64,000 nucleotides of DNA from an uncultured Paracoccaceae bacterium (GTDB taxonomy: Bacteria > Pseudomonadota > Alphaproteobacteria > Rhodobacterales > Rhodobacteraceae): positions 1,288,501 through 1,352,500 of the forward strand of contig CANMYO010000001.1 of assembly GCA_947502145.1 (NCBI GenBank). The letters run 5' to 3'. Positions 35,283 to 44,924 of this stretch are shown in pieces (position 1 is the stretch's first letter; every line of letters begins with the position of its first letter). A model generated the notes under the pieces. That model did no database searches, was not told where the DNA came from, and saw only the letters and a list, made by a program, of their open reading frames with translations. Made by a program: the position numbers and the translations under genes.

Positions 35283-36536
35283 CTAGCGTAGGGCCCGACC
35301 CTTGATGATCGCGTCTTTACCAAATCGTTCGCGAATTGAATCCGCTGCGCGCTCTGCCTGGGCACGTTTCCCAGCACCCGGATCCAGCAGATCACCTTCT
35401 CGGTCCGCTTCGGCGTCGCTGGTCAGATTGCTGATCCCGACACCCAGCAGGCGAAACGGGCCGCGACCACTGACCTGGTCAAAAAGGCCGCGTGCGGTGC
35501 GGTAGATGGTGTCAGCCATCTGCGTCGGGTGACGCAGACTTTGGCGTTTGGACACCAGCTTGAAGTCACTTGTCTTCAATTTCAGAGTGACAACGCCTCC
35601 GGCCTTGTCTTGTGCCTTGGCGCGCGCACTGACCTTTTCGGACATGCGCCAAAGATGCCCGTCCAGAATATCAAGATCTGCAGTATCCTCATGAAAGGTC
35701 GTTTCGTTCGACAGACCCTTTACGGGTGTGTTGGTGGAAATTCGGCGGCCGTCCTCGCCACGGGCAAGTGAGAACAATCGCTCACCCATGCTGCCGAACC
35801 TGTCGTGCAGCTCGCGGCGGTCCCAGCGCAAGAGGTCATCAAATGTGCGAATCCCGGCCGCGGCCATACTGTCTTGTGCAACCGGCCCAATGCCCCAAAT
35901 CAAACGGACGGATCGGGGGCGCAGAAATTCTGTCGTTTCTGCCTTTCCAATGATCGAAAAGCCCCGCGGTTTGTCGAGGTCACTTGCCACCTTTGCCAGA
36001 AACTTGTTGTGAGACAGGCCAATGGATCCGGTGAGGCCAAGTTCGTCATTCATCCGCTTGACCAGCCGGGCCAACATCACCGCGGGCGGTCTGCCATGGA
36101 GTCGCGCGGTCCCGCCGAGGTCCATGAATGCTTCGTCCAGCGACAGCGGTTCGACTGTCGGGGTCAGTTCGTCCATCATTTCGCGGATCGCTCTGGATGC
36201 CTCTGCATAGGCATTCATCCGCGGCTTAACGACAATCGCGTCGGGACAAAGCTTCAATGCCTTGAACATTGGCATGGCAGATTTAACGCCTTTGATCCGC
36301 GCAACATAGCAGGCCGTCGACACCACTCCGCGTTTGCCACCGCCGATGATGACGGGTTTATCGGCCAATTCCGGGTTGTCGCGTTTTTCCACCGATGCGT
36401 AGAATGCATCGCAGTCCATGTGTGCAATCGTGAGGTCGCAAAGCTCTGGATGCGTGATTACGCGCGGGCTGCGGCAACGCGGACAACGTCGCGCGTCGTC
36501 AAAGGTTGAAAGGCAGTCGCGACAAAGGCTGGGCAT
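35283..36536 (-). CDS. dinB: DNA polymerase IV
   Basis: Y-family translesion polymerase, 417 aa. It begins with a zinc ribbon CRDCLSTFDDARRCPRC that is common in Rhodobacteraceae DinB but absent from E. coli. The palm carries AHMDCDAFYASVE and LSLDEAFMDL (catalytic acidic residues), followed by the helix-hairpin-helix (LIWGIGPVAQDSM) and the little-finger domain. ATG at 36536; the longer in-frame start at 36572 is a TTG inside the divergent NUDIX gene. No LexA box is evident in the 17-bp gap between the two divergent starts. Confidence 0.92.
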   Translation of the reverse strand: MPSLCRDCLSTFDDARRCPRCRSPRVITHPELCDLTIAHMDCDAFYASVEKRDNPELADKPVIIGGGKRGVVSTACYVARIKGVKSAMPMFKALKLCPDAIVVKPRMNAYAEASRAIREMMDELTPTVEPLSLDEAFMDLGGTARLHGRPPAVMLARLVKRMNDELGLTGSIGLSHNKFLAKVASDLDKPRGFSIIGKAETTEFLRPRSVRLIWGIGPVAQDSMAAAGIRTFDDLLRWDRRELHDRFGSMGERLFSLARGEDGRRISTNTPVKGLSNETTFHEDTADLDILDGHLWRMSEKVSARAKAQDKAGGVVTLKLKTSDFKLVSKRQSLRHPTQMADTIYRTARGLFDQVSGRGPFRLLGVGISNLTSDAEADREGDLLDPGAGKRAQAERAADSIRERFGKDAIIKGRALR

Positions 36537-36553
36537 GTGCAACAGGATAATGG

Positions 36554-37009
36554 GTGAGTGAGATGGCGACAACGGAGGACTTTTCCGGCTGCAAAGTCGC
36601 GATGTTCATCGGGACCGATTTGTTGATCACGTTGCGCGATGACATTGACCACATACCGTTTCCAAACGTGTGGGACTTTCCGGGCGGTGGTCGCGAAGGG
36701 AACGAAACCCCGGAACAGACTTTGGCCCGCGAGGTGATGGAGGAGGTCGGGTTGGACATTTCCGAGTCAGCAGTCCTTTGGCGCAGACGCTACCCGGCGG
36801 CAGGCGCACCGGGCGAATTTGTCTGGTTTTTTGTCGCGCACATGCCATCGGGTTCGGAAACGAACATCGTATTTGGCGATGAAGGTCAGGGTTGGCGGCT
36901 GGAGCCACTTGGATCATTCTTGGAAATGGAACAGGTTGTGCCGAGTTTTGCATCTCGCTTGCGCGATTGGATGGCCGAAACCGGTGGGCTGCCGGGTGAT
37001 ATGGTTTGA
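36554..37009 (+). CDS. NUDIX hydrolase
   Basis: 151-aa hydrolase of nucleoside diphosphates linked to another moiety. The Nudix box G-x5-E-x7-REVxEExGL is intact as GGGREGNETPEQTLAREVMEEVGL split here: GGGREGNETPEQ then TLAREVMEEVGL. The GTG at 36554 has AGGA six bases before it; an ATG at 36563 is an alternative. Substrate unknown; its position against dinB hints at oxidised-nucleotide sanitation but proves nothing. Confidence 0.88.
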   Translation: MSEMATTEDFSGCKVAMFIGTDLLITLRDDIDHIPFPNVWDFPGGGREGNETPEQTLAREVMEEVGLDISESAVLWRRRYPAAGAPGEFVWFFVAHMPSGSETNIVFGDEGQGWRLEPLGSFLEMEQVVPSFASRLRDWMAETGGLPGDMV

Positions 37010-37062
37010 AGAGCAGCCCCAAATTTCCTATATGATAAGCATATTCATAAGGAACACATCAT

Positions 37063-37956
37063 ATGCCGATTGAAGACCTCGCGCTCGAATTTCTTGGGCA
37101 AAACCTCGTCTTCCTGCTTCTGGCGGTTTTCATCGTCATCTGCATTCTCGCCGGCGTTCGCATTGTGCCGCAATCTGAGAAATTTGTTGTTGAGCGGCTG
37201 GGGCGGTTGCGCGCCGTTCTGGGACCGGGGATCAACTTTATCGTGCCGTTTCTGGATCGCGTCCGGCACAAGGTGTCAATTCTGGAACGCCAGTTGCCTG
37301 CGATGACGCAGGATGCGATCACTAGCGACAACGTCCTTGTCCAGGTTGAGACCAGCGTTTTCTATCGGATTACAGAGCCGGAAAAGACCGTTTACCGGAT
37401 TCGTGATGTTGATGCGGCAATTTCGACAACCGTTGCCGGGATCGTCCGATCTGAAATTGGCCGAATGGAACTGGATCAGGTGCAGGCCAACCGCTCGCGG
37501 TTGATCGAGGCAGTGCGCGAACAAGTCGCGCAACAAGTGGATGACTGGGGCATTGAGGTGACACGGGCAGAAATTCTGGATGTGAACCTGGATGCCGCAA
37601 CCCGCGCTGCAATGCTGCAACAGTTGAACGCAGAGCGGGCCCGCCGGGCGCAGGTGACCGAAGCGGAAGGGACAAAAAGATCTGTCGAACTGAAAGCCGA
37701 TGGTGATCTATACGCTGCTGAGCAGGAAGCAAAGGCACGACGTATTGCCGCCGACGCTGAGGCCTACGCGACGCAGGTTGTCGCGGTCGCTATTGCCGAA
37801 AACGGGCTTGAGGCGGCGCAGTATCAAGTCGCGCTGAAACAAGTCGAAGCGCTAAATGCGCTGGGCCAAGGGACTGGTAAACAGACAGTCATCTTGCCAG
37901 CCAATGCGCTGGAGGCCTTTGGAGATGCCTTCAAAATGTTGCGGGGGGCCAAGTGA
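37063..37956 (+). CDS. qmcA: SPFH/Band 7 (stomatin-like) membrane protein
   Basis: 297 aa. One N-terminal helix (LVFLLLAVFIVICILAGV) anchors a prohibitin-homology domain with IVPQSEKFVVERLGRLRAVLGPGIN, then LERQLPAMTQDAITSDNVLVQV, and a long coiled coil with NAERARRAQVTEAEG. QmcA/stomatin proteins form large membrane rings that scaffold proteases and membrane domains. The NfeD-like gene follows with a 1-base stop/start overlap, the standard pairing of these families. Confidence 0.9.
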   Translation: MPIEDLALEFLGQNLVFLLLAVFIVICILAGVRIVPQSEKFVVERLGRLRAVLGPGINFIVPFLDRVRHKVSILERQLPAMTQDAITSDNVLVQVETSVFYRITEPEKTVYRIRDVDAAISTTVAGIVRSEIGRMELDQVQANRSRLIEAVREQVAQQVDDWGIEVTRAEILDVNLDAATRAAMLQQLNAERARRAQVTEAEGTKRSVELKADGDLYAAEQEAKARRIAADAEAYATQVVAVAIAENGLEAAQYQVALKQVEALNALGQGTGKQTVILPANALEAFGDAFKMLRGAK

Positions 37957-38228
37957 TGCCGCTTTGGTCCGAATGGTGGGTCTGGATGTCCGCCGCCTTG
38001 GCGATGGCAACACTGGAAGTCATTGTTCCGGGGTGGATTTTTCTGGGATTCGCCGTAGGCGCTTTTGTAATGGGGGGGCTGTTGTTGATTGGCATGACAG
38101 GCATGTCGCTGCCGATTACGCTGGTCATTTTTTCGCTACTTTCGCTTGCGGCATATCTGGCGATGCGAAAAGTATTCGGACTGAAGACTGGACAGGTTAA
38201 AGTCTGGGATCGTGATATCAACGAATAA
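37956..38228 (+). CDS. NfeD-like membrane protein
   Basis: 90 aa. Two or three hydrophobic helices followed by a short soluble tail TGQVKVWDRDINE; this is the short NfeD form, with the OB-fold reduced or missing. It is coupled to the stomatin-like gene (TGA and ATG share one base) and presumably supports the SPFH ring. A GTG three bases earlier is a less likely start. Confidence 0.82.
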   Translation: MPLWSEWWVWMSAALAMATLEVIVPGWIFLGFAVGAFVMGGLLLIGMTGMSLPITLVIFSLLSLAAYLAMRKVFGLKTGQVKVWDRDINE

Positions 38229-38268
38229 GGCTGGCCCGGTGTTTGGGGCGCACCGAGCCAACCAAATG

Positions 38269-38481
38269 TCAGAGACGCGACATGAGTGAGCTGCCGCTGT
38301 CTGACATTTTTGAGGCGTGACGAGCGAGGTCCCGTCTTACCTTGTTCATGCCCATTGTGATGGGGCCCTTGACCTCGCATGGATAGCGATAGGTCGTGCC
38401 GCACCGTTCGATATCAACGCGGGCCTGAAAAGCGCCAATTGCGGCGTTGTAGCGGACGTTTTCAACGGTCAGGTTTTGCAT
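38269..38481 (-). CDS. small orphan protein, copy 1
   Basis: 70 aa, begins MQNLTVENVRYNAAIGAFQARV. It shares a pattern with the neighbouring gene at 38508: M-x-x-L-x-V/Y-x-x-V, then an aromatic followed by a strand ending in G-x-x-Y/V-x-x-P-x-x-V. AGGACAGGA lies before the ATG. No membrane segment or signal peptide. I do not recognise the family; the strand-rich N-terminal half and basic C-terminal half suggest a small folded protein. Confidence 0.65.
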   Translation of the reverse strand: MQNLTVENVRYNAAIGAFQARVDIERCGTTYRYPCEVKGPITMGMNKVRRDLARHASKMSDSGSSLMSRL

Positions 38482-38507
38482 GATCCTGTCCTGTTCTTGG
38501 CAGTTGA

Positions 38508-38696
38508 TTAGTTCGGCCTTGCGTGCGCCTTGCGCAACGCGCGACTGGCAAGCAACCCGGCAAGTCGCTGCGGGTCGAGTGTCATTGCGGCGGGAACCGA
38601 CGCGGGAATTTGGACAGGTTGCCCGCAGTGCTCAAATGCGACCATGGCGTGATAGGCGCGTGCGACGCCATCATAGTGCAAGTTTTTGATCTCCAT
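38508..38696 (-). CDS. small orphan protein, copy 2
   Basis: 62 aa, begins MEIKNLHYDGVARAYHAMVAFEHCG, with GGAAAGG upstream. Aligned with copy 1 it keeps the same lengths between the opening Met, the central G and the P-x-S/E-V segment, and a basic tail (LLASRALRKAHARPN), indicating an old tandem duplication. Function unknown. The 89-bp gap to pyrF on the same strand contains nothing else. Confidence 0.65.
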   Translation of the reverse strand: MEIKNLHYDGVARAYHAMVAFEHCGQPVQIPASVPAAMTLDPQRLAGLLASRALRKAHARPN

Positions 38697-38785
38697 AACG
38701 AAACCTTTCCGATTGGTGCCTGTCTACAAGACATGCCCACGCCTCAGGCCGTTTCAATGGATGCTCATCTTTACGTGAATCGCTG

Positions 38786-39502
38786 TTACCTGTTGGGACG
38801 TTTGGCCTGTGCGGACTGCATTTCGCTGAGGATCGCCTGTGCAGCGTCAAGCGGGCTTTCTGCCTGCCAGACTGGGCGACCAACAACGATATGGTCAACG
38901 CCATCGGCAATTGCTCTTGCAGGTGTTGCCACCCGCTTTTGATCACCAAGCGCTGCGCCGGCCGGGCGGACCCCAGGAGTGACAATCAATCGTCCCTCTG
39001 CCTCTGGCAGGGTGCGGATCAGCGCCGCCTCTTGCGGAGAGGCGATAACGCCATCGGCGCCAGCGGCGAACGCCTGCCCGGCGCGTTCCTGGACCAGATC
39101 GCTGATTTCACCGGGTTTGATGCAGGAGGCATCCAGATCTTCGCGGTCCAACGAGGTCAATATGGTGACGGCGAGGATCTTCAGGTCGCTTCCCGATGCA
39201 CCTTCTTTCGCGGCCCGAACGACATGTGGGTCACCATGGACAGTCAAGAAATCCAGATCGTACTGGCTGATTCCGCGTGTCGCGGCCTCGACCGTGGCGC
39301 CAATGTCGAACAGCTTCATATCGAGAAAGATGCGCTTTCCGTGATCCTGCTTCAGCTCATTTGCCAGTGCAAAACCGCCGCCGGTCAGCATCCCCAGCCC
39401 GATCTTGTAGAATGACACGGCGTCGCCCAATTTTTCGGCCAAGGCCAAACCGTCAAGTACGTTGGGAACGTCAAGGGCAACAATCAGGCGGTCATCGGAC
39501 AT
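38786..39502 (-). CDS. pyrF: orotidine 5'-phosphate decarboxylase
   Basis: Last step of UMP synthesis. 238 aa TIM barrel with the catalytic array LDMKLFDIGATV (Lys-x-x-Asp), the N-terminal LIVALDVPN, and the phosphate-binding VTPGVRPAG and IVVGRPV ends. Length is normal. It is followed on the same strand by the two small orphan genes. Confidence 0.95.
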   Translation of the reverse strand: MSDDRLIVALDVPNVLDGLALAEKLGDAVSFYKIGLGMLTGGGFALANELKQDHGKRIFLDMKLFDIGATVEAATRGISQYDLDFLTVHGDPHVVRAAKEGASGSDLKILAVTILTSLDREDLDASCIKPGEISDLVQERAGQAFAAGADGVIASPQEAALIRTLPEAEGRLIVTPGVRPAGAALGDQKRVATPARAIADGVDHIVVGRPVWQAESPLDAAQAILSEMQSAQAKRPNR

Positions 39503-39991
39503 GGGCTTTTCCTATTTTGGCGGTTCGCGCGGGTTTATCCGCTGCCGCAAAGCGCTGCAATCGCACCTGCGCGGATTTCTGTCGTTGAGTGAGGCGGGGA
39601 GGCGACCGGCATTCATACCGGTAAGAGAAGCGCGCCGCACAGGCGCGCAGCAAACCCATCACGAGGCGAAACGTCAAATATCAAAGAGAAAAACGGCAAC
39701 GCGTGACAGCGGCGGTGGGACCATCCAGCGGGCTACCCCACCGACCACTGTCATAAAATCGTTAACTCGTTACAACACCGACCCTGGTCAGCAATAGAGA
39801 TAGCAATTGCCTGTCGCCAACGCATTGGGAAAGGGGCTTCAAACTTCCCCTTGAAGAAAAAAGGCCACAAAATCCACGGGAAAACCTCTTGTCTGCGTTG
39901 GTTTTGACCCCATTTTATTTGCGAGGCCCAGAAAAAGGCGTGCCGTTCGCGGGCGTTCTGATCAGTTGGGTGCTTATAAAAGGAGAGAGCT
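39503..39991. other. 489-bp intergenic region before clpB
   Basis: No credible gene. It contains two adjacent hairpins (39605-39622: ACCGG/CCGGT; 39630-39648: GCGCGCC/GGCGCGC), poly-A tracts near 39855, and at its right end the clpB heat-shock promoter and the GGAGAGAG ribosome site. The hairpins have no U-tract in either direction. Confidence 0.6.
39888..39916 (+). promoter_or_regulatory. sigma-32-type promoter of clpB
   Basis: CTTG at 39888-39891 and CCCCATTTTA from 39908, separated by 16 bases. This matches the heat-shock consensus CTTGAA-N14-CCCCATnTA in sequence and spacing. It lies 79 bp before the clpB start. Confidence 0.75.
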
Positions 39992-42604
39992 ATGAACTTG
40001 GAGAAGTTCACCGAGCGGTCGCGCGGCTTTATTCAGTCTGCACAAACGATTGCCATGCGCGAAGAAAATCAGCGCGTATTACCTGAACATTTGCTGAAAG
40101 CATTGATGGACGATGATCAAGGTCTGTCTGCCAACCTGATTGCAAAAGCCGCTGGCGACGCGAATGCGGTGAAGTCGGCTGTCGATGCCGTTGTTGCCAA
40201 GATGCCCAAAGTGACTGGTGGAGACGGGCACGTATATGTTGATGCCGCGCTTGTGCGCGTGCTGGACGAGGCTGAGAAGATTTCGGGCAAAGCCGGGGAC
40301 AGTTTCGTGCCGGTCGAACGCATTTTGATGGCGCTTGCGGTAGTCAAGTCAAAGGCCAAGGATGCGCTGGATGCAGGGAAAGTCACGCCGCAAGGTCTGA
40401 ATGCCGCGATCAATGATATTCGAAAGGGGCGGACCGCTGATAGCGCGAGCGCCGAGGACGGCTATGACGCGCTGAAAAAGTATGCACGAGATCTGACTGA
40501 AGCGGCAGAGTTGGGCAAGATCGATCCGATCATTGGTCGCGACGAGGAAATTCGCCGGTCGATGCAGGTGCTTTCGCGTCGAACAAAGAACAATCCGGTC
40601 CTGATCGGCGAACCCGGTGTTGGTAAGACTGCCATTGCCGAAGGTTTGGCATTGCGTATCGTCAACGGTGATGTTCCTGAAAGTCTCAAGAACAAGAAAC
40701 TCATGTCATTAGACATGGGGGCCCTGATCGCGGGTGCGAAATATCGGGGTGAGTTCGAAGAGCGTCTTAAAGCTGTTCTGAAAGAGATCGAGGCCGCCGC
40801 CGGTGAAATCATCCTGTTTATCGACGAAATGCACACCTTGGTGGGGGCAGGGAAGTCGGATGGTGCGATGGATGCCGCGAACCTGATCAAGCCTGCGCTG
40901 GCAAGGGGTGAACTGCACTGTGTCGGTGCAACCACCTTGGATGAATATCGCAAATATGTGGAAAAGGACGCCGCTCTGGCGCGGCGATTCCAACCGCTGA
41001 TCGTTGAAGAACCCACAGTGGTCGACACGATTTCAATCCTGCGCGGCATCAAGGAAAAGTATGAATTGCACCATGGCGTGCGGATCGCGGACGCGGCACT
41101 TGTGGCGGCAGCCACCTTGTCGCACCGCTACATCACTGATCGCTTTTTGCCCGACAAGGCCATTGATCTGATGGACGAAGCCGCGAGCCGGCTGCGCATG
41201 GAAGTCGATTCCAAGCCCGAAGAATTGGACGCGCTGGATCGAGATATCATGCAAAAGCAGATCGAGCAGGAGGCGTTGAAAAAAGAGGACGACGTGGCCT
41301 CAAAGGATCGTTTGGCCAAGCTGGAAGAAGAGCTTGCCAACCTGCAGGACCGTGCGTCCGAGATGACTGCAAAATGGCAAGCAGAGCGTGACAAGCTGGA
41401 AAGCAGCCGTGAGCTGAAAGAGCAACTCGATCGCGCGCGCGCAGAGCTTGATATCGCAAAGCGGGAAGGCGATCTGGGGAAAGCCGGCGAACTTTCCTAC
41501 GGCGTCATCCCAGAACTTGAACGCAAACTTTCAGAGTCGGAAACACAAGATGACCTGATGGTCGAAGAAGCAGTGCGGCCAGAGCAGATCGCCGAGGTTG
41601 TCGAGCGTTGGACCGGCATCCCGACATCAAAGATGTTGGAAGGTGAACGCGAGAAACTTTTGCGCATGGAAGAAGAGCTTGGCAAGCGCGTGATTGGCCA
41701 ACATGGTCCGGTACGTGCGGTGGCGAATGCCGTGCGTCGCGCACGCGCAGGTCTGAATGATGAGAACCGCCCGCTGGGCTCGTTCCTGTTCCTTGGGCCA
41801 ACCGGCGTCGGCAAAACTGAGCTGACAAAGGCAGTGGCGGAGTATCTTTTTGACGATGACAACGCGATGGTACGGATCGACATGTCGGAGTTCATGGAGA
41901 AACACGCCGTTGCCCGCCTGATCGGCGCACCGCCGGGATATGTCGGCTATGATGAGGGCGGCGTCCTGACCGAAGCCGTACGGCGCAGGCCATATCAGGT
42001 TGTACTATTTGACGAAGTTGAAAAGGCACATCCGGACGTGTTCAACGTACTATTGCAGGTGCTTGACGATGGGGTGCTGACTGACGGTCAGGGCCGGACG
42101 GTCGATTTCAAGCAGACATTGATAATTCTGACCAGCAACCTTGGTTCGCAAGCCCTGAGCCAATTGCCCGATGGTGCGGATCCAGGTCCAGCCAAGCGGG
42201 ATGTGATGGATGCCGTGCGTGCCCATTTCCGGCCGGAGTTCCTGAACCGTCTTGATGAAACTATCATTTTTGATCGGTTGGCACGTGAAGATATGGCCGG
42301 CATCGTGAGTATTCAGCTTTCGCGACTGGAAGCCAGACTCGCCGGGCGCAACATCACGCTTGAGCTTGACGATGGTGCGCTGCAATGGCTTGCGGAGGAG
42401 GGCTATGACCCAGTTTTCGGTGCGCGCCCTCTCAAGCGGGTCATCCAACGCGCATTGCAGGATCAGTTGGCCGAGATGATTTTGGCTGGCGATGTCATGG
42501 ATGGTGCAACCGTTGAAGTCAGCGCAGGCGCGGATGGCTTGATAGTTGGTGATCGGGTGTCCGGTTCTTCCCGTCCGCGTCCTGATGATGCGGTCGTTCA
42601 CTAA
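39992..42604 (+). CDS. clpB: ATP-dependent chaperone ClpB
   Basis: Hsp100 disaggregase, 870 aa, working with DnaK to solubilise aggregated proteins. Domain order: N-terminal Clp repeats, AAA1 with Walker [15 protein letters not shown] and Walker [11 protein letters not shown], the coiled-coil middle domain (about 410-525), AAA2 with [13 protein letters not shown] and [11 protein letters not shown], and the C-terminal domain with [23 protein letters not shown] precedes the ATG. Expression from a sigma-32 promoter is likely. Confidence 0.97.
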   Translation: MNLEKFTERSRGFIQSAQTIAMREENQRVLPEHLLKALMDDDQGLSANLIAKAAGDANAVKSAVDAVVAKMPKVTGGDGHVYVDAALVRVLDEAEKISGKAGDSFVPVERILMALAVVKSKAKDALDAGKVTPQGLNAAINDIRKGRTADSASAEDGYDALKKYARDLTEAAELGKIDPIIGRDEEIRRSMQVLSRRTKNNPVLIGEPGVGKTAIAEGLALRIVNGDVPESLKNKKLMSLDMGALIAGAKYRGEFEERLKAVLKEIEAAAGEIILFIDEMHTLVGAGKSDGAMDAANLIKPALARGELHCVGATTLDEYRKYVEKDAALARRFQPLIVEEPTVVDTISILRGIKEKYELHHGVRIADAALVAAATLSHRYITDRFLPDKAIDLMDEAASRLRMEVDSKPEELDALDRDIMQKQIEQEALKKEDDVASKDRLAKLEEELANLQDRASEMTAKWQAERDKLESSRELKEQLDRARAELDIAKREGDLGKAGELSYGVIPELERKLSESETQDDLMVEEAVRPEQIAEVVERWTGIPTSKMLEGEREKLLRMEEELGKRVIGQHGPVRAVANAVRRARAGLNDENRPLGSFLFLGPTGVGKTELTKAVAEYLFDDDNAMVRIDMSEFMEKHAVARLIGAPPGYVGYDEGGVLTEAVRRRPYQVVLFDEVEKAHPDVFNVLLQVLDDGVLTDGQGRTVDFKQTLIILTSNLGSQALSQLPDGADPGPAKRDVMDAVRAHFRPEFLNRLDETIIFDRLAREDMAGIVSIQLSRLEARLAGRNITLELDDGALQWLAEEGYDPVFGARPLKRVIQRALQDQLAEMILAGDVMDGATVEVSAGADGLIVGDRVSGSSRPRPDDAVVH

Positions 42605-42631
42605 GTAAATTCTTTCAACGGGAATCCCGCG

Positions 42632-42669
42632 GGCGCCCTCCTCTCAATCTGAGGTGGGCGCCTGTTTTT
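42632..42669 (+). terminator. Rho-independent terminator of clpB
   Basis: GGCGCCC pairs with GGGCGCC, continued after one mismatch by CCTC with GAGG, closed by a 7-base loop and followed by TGTTTTTC. It begins 28 bases after the clpB stop. Confidence 0.85.
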
Positions 42670-42845
42670 CTTGAAAATCTTTAGTACATCCGCGATTTTC
42701 GAGTGGACAAGATGCAGGCAAACGGGTTTGCCAGGTGGGTCGGTAGAGTCCTTTCTGGGCTCTGATGCGTCGTTTTCGGCTGTTACCCCCCGACATCGCG
42801 TTGTAGCCTCTTGCAAGCCAAAAATAATAAGGGAGAACTGAAGAG

Positions 42846-43769
42846 ATGAATATGAGACGCACAATCGCGGCCTCTGCAATTGCCTTGATGGCAACGCAGA
42901 CAGCTGCACTTGCCGACCCCATCAAAATTGCGATCAACGAATGGACCGGTCAACATCTGTCAGCCCATATCGCGGGCAATCTGATTGAGAAGCTGGGCCA
43001 CGATGTCGAATATGTCACGGCGGGGGCTGTACCACAGTTTGCGGCCATTGCTGATGGCAGCCTGCATTTTCAACCGGAAGCATGGGACAACAATGTCGGT
43101 GACATTTTCCCAGACGCGGTTGCAAATGGGGATATCGTTATCGTTGGAGACCTTGGACTGAGCCCCTTGGAAGGGTGGCTTTATCCGCCGTACATGGAAG
43201 ACGCTTGCCCTGGACTACCCTCGTTTGAAGCGCTTTATGACTGCGCGCAGGCTTTTGCCACTTCAGAGACATTCCCGAATGGTCGTCTGATTACCTACCC
43301 GGCCGACTGGGGGACGCGCTCTATCGACGTGATCGAAAAGCTCGACCTTCCGTTGAAGCCGATTGCAGGCGGTTCCGAAGGCGCGATGATTGCGGAATTC
43401 AATGCAGCCGTTGCTGCTGAGCAGCCGATCATCATGATGTTCTGGCAGCCACATTGGATTCACGCGGAAGTGGACGCCAATTGGGTTGAGTGGAACCCCA
43501 GCGACGGCCCATGCGACGAAGCCAACCAGACGCGCGAGAATGCCTGTGGGTTTACGCTGGCTGGGGTCAAGAAAATCGTGTCCCGCGACTTTGGCGAGAC
43601 TTGGCCAGATGCAATGAAGTTAATTGAGGCGATGTCCATCGACAACGAAACGCAGAACAACCTGATCCTTGAAGTTGATCAGAATGGCGTGAGTGTTGAA
43701 GGGGCCGCAGCCAAGTGGGTTGCAGAAAACGAAGACATTTGGGGCCCTTGGGTCGCTGCCGCGATGTAA
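42846..43769 (+). CDS. quaternary-amine ABC transporter substrate-binding protein (ProX/OpuAC type)
   Basis: 307 aa with signal peptide MRRTIAASAIALMATQTAALA. Glycine-betaine/choline/carnitine binding-protein fold: IKIAINEWTGQHLSAHI, then HFQPEAWDNN and MFWQPHWIHAEVDANWVEWNP, whose Trp residues would form the aromatic cage for the trimethylammonium group. Four Cys residues in the C-terminal lobe (ACPGL, YDCA, GPCDEA, NACGF) could form disulfides. It is first of the transporter operon and is separated from the ATPase gene by a terminator, so it may be made in excess. Neighbouring carnitine genes suggest carnitine or butyrobetaine as a ligand. Confidence 0.9.
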   Translation: MNMRRTIAASAIALMATQTAALADPIKIAINEWTGQHLSAHIAGNLIEKLGHDVEYVTAGAVPQFAAIADGSLHFQPEAWDNNVGDIFPDAVANGDIVIVGDLGLSPLEGWLYPPYMEDACPGLPSFEALYDCAQAFATSETFPNGRLITYPADWGTRSIDVIEKLDLPLKPIAGGSEGAMIAEFNAAVAAEQPIIMMFWQPHWIHAEVDANWVEWNPSDGPCDEANQTRENACGFTLAGVKKIVSRDFGETWPDAMKLIEAMSIDNETQNNLILEVDQNGVSVEGAAAKWVAENEDIWGPWVAAAM

Positions 43770-43786
43770 TCGGCACTAGATTTCGG

Positions 43787-43819
43787 GGGGCAGCGCCAGA
43801 CAGGTCGCTGCCCCTTTTT
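43787..43819 (+). terminator. intra-operon terminator after the binding-protein gene
   Basis: GGGGCAGCG pairs perfectly with CGCTGCCCC around a 10-base loop, followed by TTTTT. It stands between the binding protein and the ATPase genes, both on the plus strand and 96 bp apart. Partial read-through would give more binding protein than transporter, a known design in such operons. Confidence 0.85.
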
Positions 43820-43865
43820 GGTTACCAAGGACGCAACGGCGCATTTGGCCGTTCAGGATTGAATT

Positions 43866-44918
43866 ATGAAGACCTCTCCCGCTGGCGATCCGATGCCAAA
43901 GCTGTCCTGCAGAAATGTGTGGAAGTTGTACGGTCCCGCCGCCGATAAGTCGTTGATCGCGCAAGGCATGACGCCGGAACAGATCCGTGACGCCGGGCAT
44001 ATCGTTGCCAGCGCCGACGTCAGTTTTGATGTCATGGAGGGTGAGATTTTCGTCATCATGGGACTTTCCGGTTCTGGCAAGTCAACAATTGTGCGGTGTC
44101 TGTCGCGCCTTGTTGAGGCAACGTCCGGTGAGATCCTCCTTGATGGTGAGGACCTTTTGAAAGCAAGCAGCAAGGAGCTGATCGACATCCGCCGTCACAA
44201 GATGGGGATGGTTTTTCAGAGCTTTGGCCTGATGCCACATTTGAACGTTCTGGAAAACGTCGCATTTCCACTGAAATTGCAAGGCATGGGCGCGAAAGAG
44301 CGGCTTGAGCATGCCCAGCGCGTTGTCAACCTGGTCGGTCTTGAAGGGCGCGAACACAGCTATCCCAACCAGCTTTCGGGCGGGCAACAGCAGCGGGTCG
44401 GGATCGCCAGATCACTGGCTGTTGAGCCGGAGGTGTGGTTCCTTGATGAACCCTTCAGTGCGCTTGATCCGCTTATTCGGCGGCAAATGCAGGATGAGTT
44501 CCTGCGCCTACAAAGCGAATTGAACAAGTCTATCGTATTCATTACGCATGATTTTCTGGAAGCCTTGCGAATTGCTGACCGCATGGCAATCATGAAGGAC
44601 GGCGAGGTGGTTCAGATCGGACGGCCGGTTGACCTGATCCTGAACCCTGCAAATGATTACGTGCGTGAATTTACCAATGATGTGCCCTGGGAGTTGGTTT
44701 TGACCGCCGGGGATATTTCCTCGGATAGGCCGATTCCTGATGGAATCAAGACCGTTGATGCCTCTGCCGGCGTTGCGTCTTTGCTACCGTATTTGGCAGA
44801 AAACGATGGAATCGGCGTTGAAAACAAGGAAAGCGGTGAGCGGTCCTATCTGACCGGGCGCGACGTGATTGCGGCGCTTGCAACCGGTGTGCAAACTTCT
44901 GACACCGAAGAGGCATAA
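43866..44918 (+). CDS. quaternary-amine ABC transporter ATP-binding protein (ProV type)
   Basis: 350 aa. Opens with a ProV-type lead (KSLIAQGMTPEQIRDAGHIVAS), then Walker A GLSGSGKSTIVR, Q loop MVFQSFGLMPHLNVLEN, signature [15 protein letters not shown], Walker B WFLDEPFSALDP and H loop ITHDFLEA. The C-terminal extension (after REFTNDVPWELV) replaces the paired CBS domains with a shorter divergent tail ending in ALATGVQTSDTEEA. The fused double permease follows after 6 bp. Confidence 0.92.
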   Translation: MKTSPAGDPMPKLSCRNVWKLYGPAADKSLIAQGMTPEQIRDAGHIVASADVSFDVMEGEIFVIMGLSGSGKSTIVRCLSRLVEATSGEILLDGEDLLKASSKELIDIRRHKMGMVFQSFGLMPHLNVLENVAFPLKLQGMGAKERLEHAQRVVNLVGLEGREHSYPNQLSGGQQQRVGIARSLAVEPEVWFLDEPFSALDPLIRRQMQDEFLRLQSELNKSIVFITHDFLEALRIADRMAIMKDGEVVQIGRPVDLILNPANDYVREFTNDVPWELVLTAGDISSDRPIPDGIKTVDASAGVASLLPYLAENDGIGVENKESGERSYLTGRDVIAALATGVQTSDTEEA

Positions 44919-44924
44919 GAAAAG

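Noticed and set aside
39605..39648. Two adjacent hairpins upstream of clpB as a small RNA
   Set aside because: No promoter or U-tract could be assigned, so I only note them in the intergenic entry.
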